NCBI GenBank assembly: GCA_025963815.1 | Contig: JAOQAA010000340.1 | Coordinates: 1-7,734, forward strand | DNA: 7,734 bases | Reading direction: 5' to 3' | Origin: Capsulimonas sp. | GTDB lineage: Bacteria > Armatimonadota > Armatimonadia > Armatimonadales > Capsulimonadaceae | Shown here: positions 5,481-7,734 of the stretch, one piece after another | Layout: each line of letters begins with the position of its first letter | Numbering within the stretch: position 1 is the stretch's first letter | Made by a program: the position numbers and the translations under genes | Notes under the pieces: model-generated | Told to the model about the DNA's origin: nothing | The model's database searches: none | The model's input: only the letters and a program-made list of their open reading frames with translations

Positions 5481-6479
5481 ATGCCTAAATTGCCATGGAA
5501 AGCGGCGCCCGCAGCGGCGTCCGGCGTGCTCGGATTTTGGAAACAGCTGAAGTCGCTGTCGGCGTCCGAGATTATGCAGGAAGCTGAGCGGCCGTTCCAA
5601 ATTGCTTTGATCGGACCGCCGGATCATACGGCGCTGCTCGCCGCGCGTTTGGCGCTGGAGATGCCGATCCCGCGCAACAGCGCGACCGGCCCCGCCAATA
5701 TTTGGCCTTATGTGACACTGCGCACGGATGCGCGTGAAGCGCCTCAGGGAGCGATTTTACTGTACGCGGACCCGCTGACGGCCGATGAGACGCGGCTGGC
5801 GGAGGCGCTGGCGCAGATCGTTTCGGCGCGGCCGGAACTACGGTTGTCGCTGGCGCGGCATATTCCCGCGTTTCGCCCGGCGGTCGTCAATCAGATCATC
5901 GCGGATGCGTCGTGGGACAATGCAAAGATCGCCGTCATCTCCGCGATCCCTGGGATCATCCCATTTACCGATATTCTGCTGCCGGCCACGGCCTTGGGCG
6001 ACACCATATTACTGACGCGCAATCAGGCTGTATTGATGATGCGTATTGCAGCGGCTTACGGGCAGCCGGCGGAATTGAAGGAACGGTACCGCGAGCTGCT
6101 CCCAGTATTTGGAAGCGCCTTCGGATGGCGTGCGGTGGCGCGCGAACTCGTTGGTCTCGTTCCGGGCGGAGTGGGGGTCGTGGTGAAAGGCGCTATCGCC
6201 TATGCTGGCACCTATACTGTCGGCAAAACGGCTTCGATTTACTTCAGCACCGGTCAAAAGCTGACTACTGCTCGAATGAAGCAGCTCTATCAGGACGCCT
6301 ACCGAAGCGCCTTGGACAAAGTTCGCGGTTTGCTGCGCCGCTCGCCTGCGGAGACCGCGCCGGCAAACGACGCTTCCACAAGTCTGACAGTGATCGAAGA
6401 GCGTCCCAAGCCGGAAATTGCGCCTTCTGACCATTATTTTGAAGACACGCTTGACAATCATGTCAAAATTGGGGTATAA
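5481..6479 (+). CDS. DUF697 (YcjF-like) membrane-associated protein with degenerate GTPase-like N-terminus
   Basis: The 332-residue product starts at the ATG 5481 after a strong AGGAGG 7 bases upstream. Residues about 143-256 match DUF697 by eye: hydrophobic AVISAIPGIIPFTDILLPAT (151-170), then MMRIAAAYGQ (186-195), LLPVFGSAFGWRAVARELVG (206-225) and LVPGGVGVVVKGAIAYAGTY (226-245). These hydrophobic stretches probably insert in or associate with the membrane. DUF697 is commonly fused to Era-like small GTPases. Here residues 38-130 begin with a beta strand and loop, FQIALIGPPDHTALL (39-53), where a P-loop would sit. The Lys-Ser/Thr of GxxxxGK[S/T] is absent, so nucleotide binding is doubtful. 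The last about 40 residues are polar and probably disordered. The function of DUF697 proteins is not established. The end of the gene carries the greA promoter. Confidence 0.85.
   Translation: MPKLPWKAAPAAASGVLGFWKQLKSLSASEIMQEAERPFQIALIGPPDHTALLAARLALEMPIPRNSATGPANIWPYVTLRTDAREAPQGAILLYADPLTADETRLAEALAQIVSARPELRLSLARHIPAFRPAVVNQIIADASWDNAKIAVISAIPGIIPFTDILLPATALGDTILLTRNQAVLMMRIAAAYGQPAELKERYRELLPVFGSAFGWRAVARELVGLVPGGVGVVVKGAIAYAGTYTVGKTASIYFSTGQKLTTARMKQLYQDAYRSALDKVRGLLRRSPAETAPANDASTSLTVIEERPKPEIAPSDHYFEDTLDNHVKIGV
6451..6466. repeat. Inverted repeat embedding the greA -35 box, possible operator
   Basis: TTGACA (6451-6456) and TGTCAA (6461-6466) are perfect inverted copies separated by ATCA. 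The left arm is exactly the -35 hexamer, so a bound repressor would block polymerase. It lies in coding sequence (LDNHVK of the DUF697 protein), where such symmetry is not required. The 6-bp arms are short enough to be chance. Confidence 0.35.
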
Positions 6480-6480
6480 C
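6451..6480 (+). promoter_or_regulatory. Near-consensus promoter for greA inside the end of the DUF697 gene
   Basis: TTGACA (6451-6456) is a perfect -35; after 18 bases comes TATAAC (6475-6480), a good -10 that contains the TAA stop (6477-6479) of the DUF697 gene. The predicted start is near 6487. This gives greA, and probably lysS, a promoter independent of the upstream gene. Confidence 0.75.
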
Positions 6481-6486
6481 AGCGCG

Positions 6487-6627
6487 CAAACATTGCCACT
6501 ATCGAGTACATAGGCGAACATAAAGAGCACTGGCTGACCCGCCCGGAGCAGGGCTTTGGCGGCCGGTGCTTCTGTTCATTCACTGTCATCGATCCTGGAA
6601 TCCTTCCGAGCGAGGAGATCTGAGCAC
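6487..6627 (+). promoter_or_regulatory. Long leader (5' UTR) upstream of greA
   Basis: From the predicted start to the greA TTG there are about 141 bases. I see a possible imperfect hairpin between CCGCC (6539-6543) and GGCGG (6558-6562) enclosing a smaller GCCC/GGGC stem. TCCT copies (6593-6596, 6601-6604) could pair with the AGGA of the ribosome site. No known riboswitch is recognised. The reading frame of greA is open back to 6538 (TGA at 6535-6537), but the extra codons, including AGG AGA, do not look coding. Confidence 0.35.
6613..6617 (+). promoter_or_regulatory. Ribosome binding site supporting the greA TTG start
   Basis: AGGAG (6613-6617, part of GAGGAG) is 10 bases before TTG 6628. 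This, together with the family length, decides the start. A competing GGAG (6545-6548) before TTG 6556 would add 24 residues that GreA proteins lack. Confidence 0.7.
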
Positions 6628-7104
6628 TTGGGCGACATCGAAGAGATCGTATTAACAGCGGCTGGATATAAGGAACTTTCGGAGGAGCTGGATAAGCTGC
6701 GCACGACCGAGCGGCGGGAAGTGGCGGAACGGATCCGGGACGCCATCACCTATGGCGAGCTTACGGAAAACTCCGAGTATGAAGATGCGAAAAATGCGCA
6801 GGCTTTCCTGGAAGGCCGCATTGAAGATCTGAAGCATATCATGCAGATCGCGCGTCCCATGGAGAACGATGAGATCCCGACCGACTATGTGGGACTCGGA
6901 TCGATCGTTATGGTGACCGACGATATTGGCGATGAATGGGAATTTACGCTGGTCTCACCCGTCGAAGCGAACCCGAACATTGACAAGATCAGCGACGAGT
7001 CGCCTGTCGGCGAAGCGCTGTTCGGCAAAAAAGTGGGCGATACCGTTTCCGTGACGGTTCCCGCCGGCAAAAATAAATACCTGATCACCGCCATTCGCAA
7101 ATAG
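6628..7104 (+). CDS. greA: Transcription elongation factor GreA
   Basis: From the TTG at 6628 the product is 158 residues, the standard GreA length, and begins MGDIEEIVLTAAGYKELSEE as family members do. GreA inserts its N-terminal coiled coil (about 1-76) into the secondary channel of RNA polymerase and promotes cleavage of backtracked RNA. The tip motif reads GELTENSEY (43-51): the acidic pair corresponding to E. coli D41/E44 is E44/E47, so Glu replaces the usual Asp, which keeps the charge. The C-terminal FKBP-like domain (about 82-158) carries VGLGSIVMV (88-96) and SPVGEALFGKKVGDTVSVTVP (125-145), typical of the family. The gene ends with tandem TAG-TGA stops. It is followed 116 bases later by lysS, a neighbour it has in many bacteria (often dusB-greA-lysS), although dusB is absent here. 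Transcription probably starts at the promoter inside the DUF697 gene. Confidence 0.97.
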   Translation: MGDIEEIVLTAAGYKELSEELDKLRTTERREVAERIRDAITYGELTENSEYEDAKNAQAFLEGRIEDLKHIMQIARPMENDEIPTDYVGLGSIVMVTDDIGDEWEFTLVSPVEANPNIDKISDESPVGEALFGKKVGDTVSVTVPAGKNKYLITAIRK

Positions 7105-7131
7105 TGAACGGCGGCCCGCACTTCTCTGGTT

Positions 7132-7160
7132 CTTCGCCGACGCAATTCACGCCGGCGAAG
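7132..7160 (+). repeat. Inverted repeat in the greA-lysS gap
   Basis: CTTCGCCG (7132-7139) and CGGCGAAG (7153-7160) form a perfect 8-bp stem with a 13-base loop. It sits 27 bases after the greA stop and 60 bases before the lysS start. What follows (GCCAATCCCTC) is not a T tract, so a plain intrinsic terminator is unlikely. It may partly terminate, protect or process the greA-lysS transcript. No convincing separate lysS promoter is visible in the gap. Confidence 0.5.
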
Positions 7161-7208
7161 GCCAATCCCTCATCGCACGACTACCCAACTGACAGCATCG
7201 CATCACTG

Positions 7209-7213
7209 AGGAG
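7209..7213 (+). promoter_or_regulatory. Ribosome binding site supporting the lysS TTG start
   Basis: AGGAG (7209-7213) precedes TTG 7221 by 7 bases, ideal spacing. No ATG or GTG lies closer in the reading frame before the conserved region. Confidence 0.7.
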
Positions 7214-7220
7214 CGCTCTC

Positions 7221-7734
7221 TTGTCCGAAATCGAACACCCCGAACTCGCGTCCGAAGCCGGCGCGCAGCAGACGGCGCATCAAGGCGTCGACCCAATCCG
7301 GCTGGAAAAGCTGAACGCCCTGCGGGCCGCAGGCCGCGATCCGTTCCAGGTCGAGCGCTTTCCCGTCACCCATCACGCCGACCAGATCGCCGCCGGCTTT
7401 GAGACACTCGAAAATGAGACCGTCTCGGTCGCCGGCCGTATCACCGTCGTGCGCCTGATGGGGAAGGCCGCCTTTCTCGACCTGACCGACAGCTCCGGCC
7501 GTATTCAGCTTTATGTTCGCAAAGATGAGATCGGCGATGAGATCTTCGATGATCTCAAGCATCGTCTGGACCTGGGCGACATTGTTGGCGTGTCGGGTTT
7601 TGTCTTCCGGACGAAGACCGGCGAAATCTCAGTCCATGTCAAGTCCTGGACCCTGCTCGCCAAAGCTCTCCGTACGCTGCCGTTCGGCAAGGAGTATGAG
7701 TCGGAGACCGGCGAAGAGAAGCACAGCGGCCAGC
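7221..7734 (+). CDS. lysS: Lysyl-tRNA synthetase (class II), N-terminal part, truncated by the window edge
   Basis: Translation from TTG 7221 gives 171 residues open to the window end. LysRS charges tRNA-Lys with lysine in the cytoplasm using ATP. The visible part holds the N-terminal helix (RLEKLNALRAAGRDPF, 27-42) and the anticodon-binding OB fold (about 66-145): VAGRITVVRLMGKAAFLDL (70-88), GRIQLYVRKD (93-102), LDLGDIVGVSGFVFRTKTGE (116-135), then WTLLAKALRTLP (143-154). These match class II LysRS closely. The catalytic motifs 1-3 lie beyond the window. After RTLP the usual short link to the catalytic core (typically EKWHGL) is replaced by GKEYESETGEEKHSG (156-170), an apparent insertion or variant linker. 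The first about 20 residues are a poorly conserved extension. The gene probably shares a transcript with greA. Confidence 0.95.
   Translation, partial: MSEIEHPELASEAGAQQTAHQGVDPIRLEKLNALRAAGRDPFQVERFPVTHHADQIAAGFETLENETVSVAGRITVVRLMGKAAFLDLTDSSGRIQLYVRKDEIGDEIFDDLKHRLDLGDIVGVSGFVFRTKTGEISVHVKSWTLLAKALRTLPFGKEYESETGEEKHSGQ

Noticed and set aside
5401..5553. Small plus-strand frame with cysteines including a C-x-x-C-H, reading into the DUF697 gene out of frame
   Set aside because: There is no ribosome site before its ATG. It overlaps the strongly signalled DUF697 start, and the heme-like motif arises from out-of-frame reading of that gene.
6556..6627. N-terminal 24-residue extension of GreA from TTG 6556
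   Set aside because: GreA family length and the conserved start of the first helix support TTG 6628. The extension contains rare AGG AGA codons that coincide with the ribosome site.
1..7734. Defence island, prophage, IS element or CRISPR array
   Set aside because: No transposase, integrase, Cas, toxin-antitoxin or long direct repeats were seen on either strand. The genes are ordinary chromosomal types with similar composition.

Overview
This is a GC-rich bacterial chromosomal window of ordinary housekeeping and accessory genes. It shows no IS element, CRISPR array, tRNA, rRNA or phage signature. Six protein genes and one partial lysS fill almost all of it, and every gap is under about 190 bases. 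Bacterial sigma70-type promoters and Shine-Dalgarno (SD) sites are visible. Two consecutive genes (greA, lysS) appear to use TTG starts. The gene set (PHP-type DNA polymerase X, class II-like histone deacetylase, DUF697 protein, greA next to lysS) suits a GC-rich Gram-positive-like or deep-branching phylum such as Armatimonadota, Chloroflexota or Deinococcota. That placement is a weak inference; no marker here fixes it.

Layout. Bases 1-2709, minus strand: a polX-like gene followed 8 bases later by a histone deacetylase family gene that runs off the left edge, probably one transcript. Bases 2710-2895: an AT-richer divergent promoter region with a strong extended -10 promoter facing right and a possible leaderless start for polX facing left. 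Bases 2896-4686, plus strand: a 596-residue protein of unknown function with TPR-like helices, coiled coils and two membrane segments. Bases 4705-5313, minus strand, convergent with it: a small cytoplasmic SGNH/GDSL hydrolase. Bases 5314-5480: a second divergent gap containing a GC-rich palindrome. Bases 5481-6479, plus strand: a DUF697 membrane protein with a degenerate GTPase-like N-terminus. Bases 6628-7104: greA, transcribed from a near-consensus promoter that lies inside the end of the DUF697 gene. Bases 7221-7734: the N-terminal part of lysyl-tRNA synthetase.

The most notable observation is that the polX product has lost its polymerase active site: the DxD pair reads N-I-N and the palm/thumb end is shortened. 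Its PHP metal site is complete, so it is predicted to be a nuclease or phosphoesterase on a PolX scaffold rather than a polymerase. Co-transcription with a deacetylase is suggestive but unproven. The least explained gene is the TPR/coiled-coil/membrane protein at 2896-4686. I do not see a recognisable multi-gene defence or biosynthetic system.
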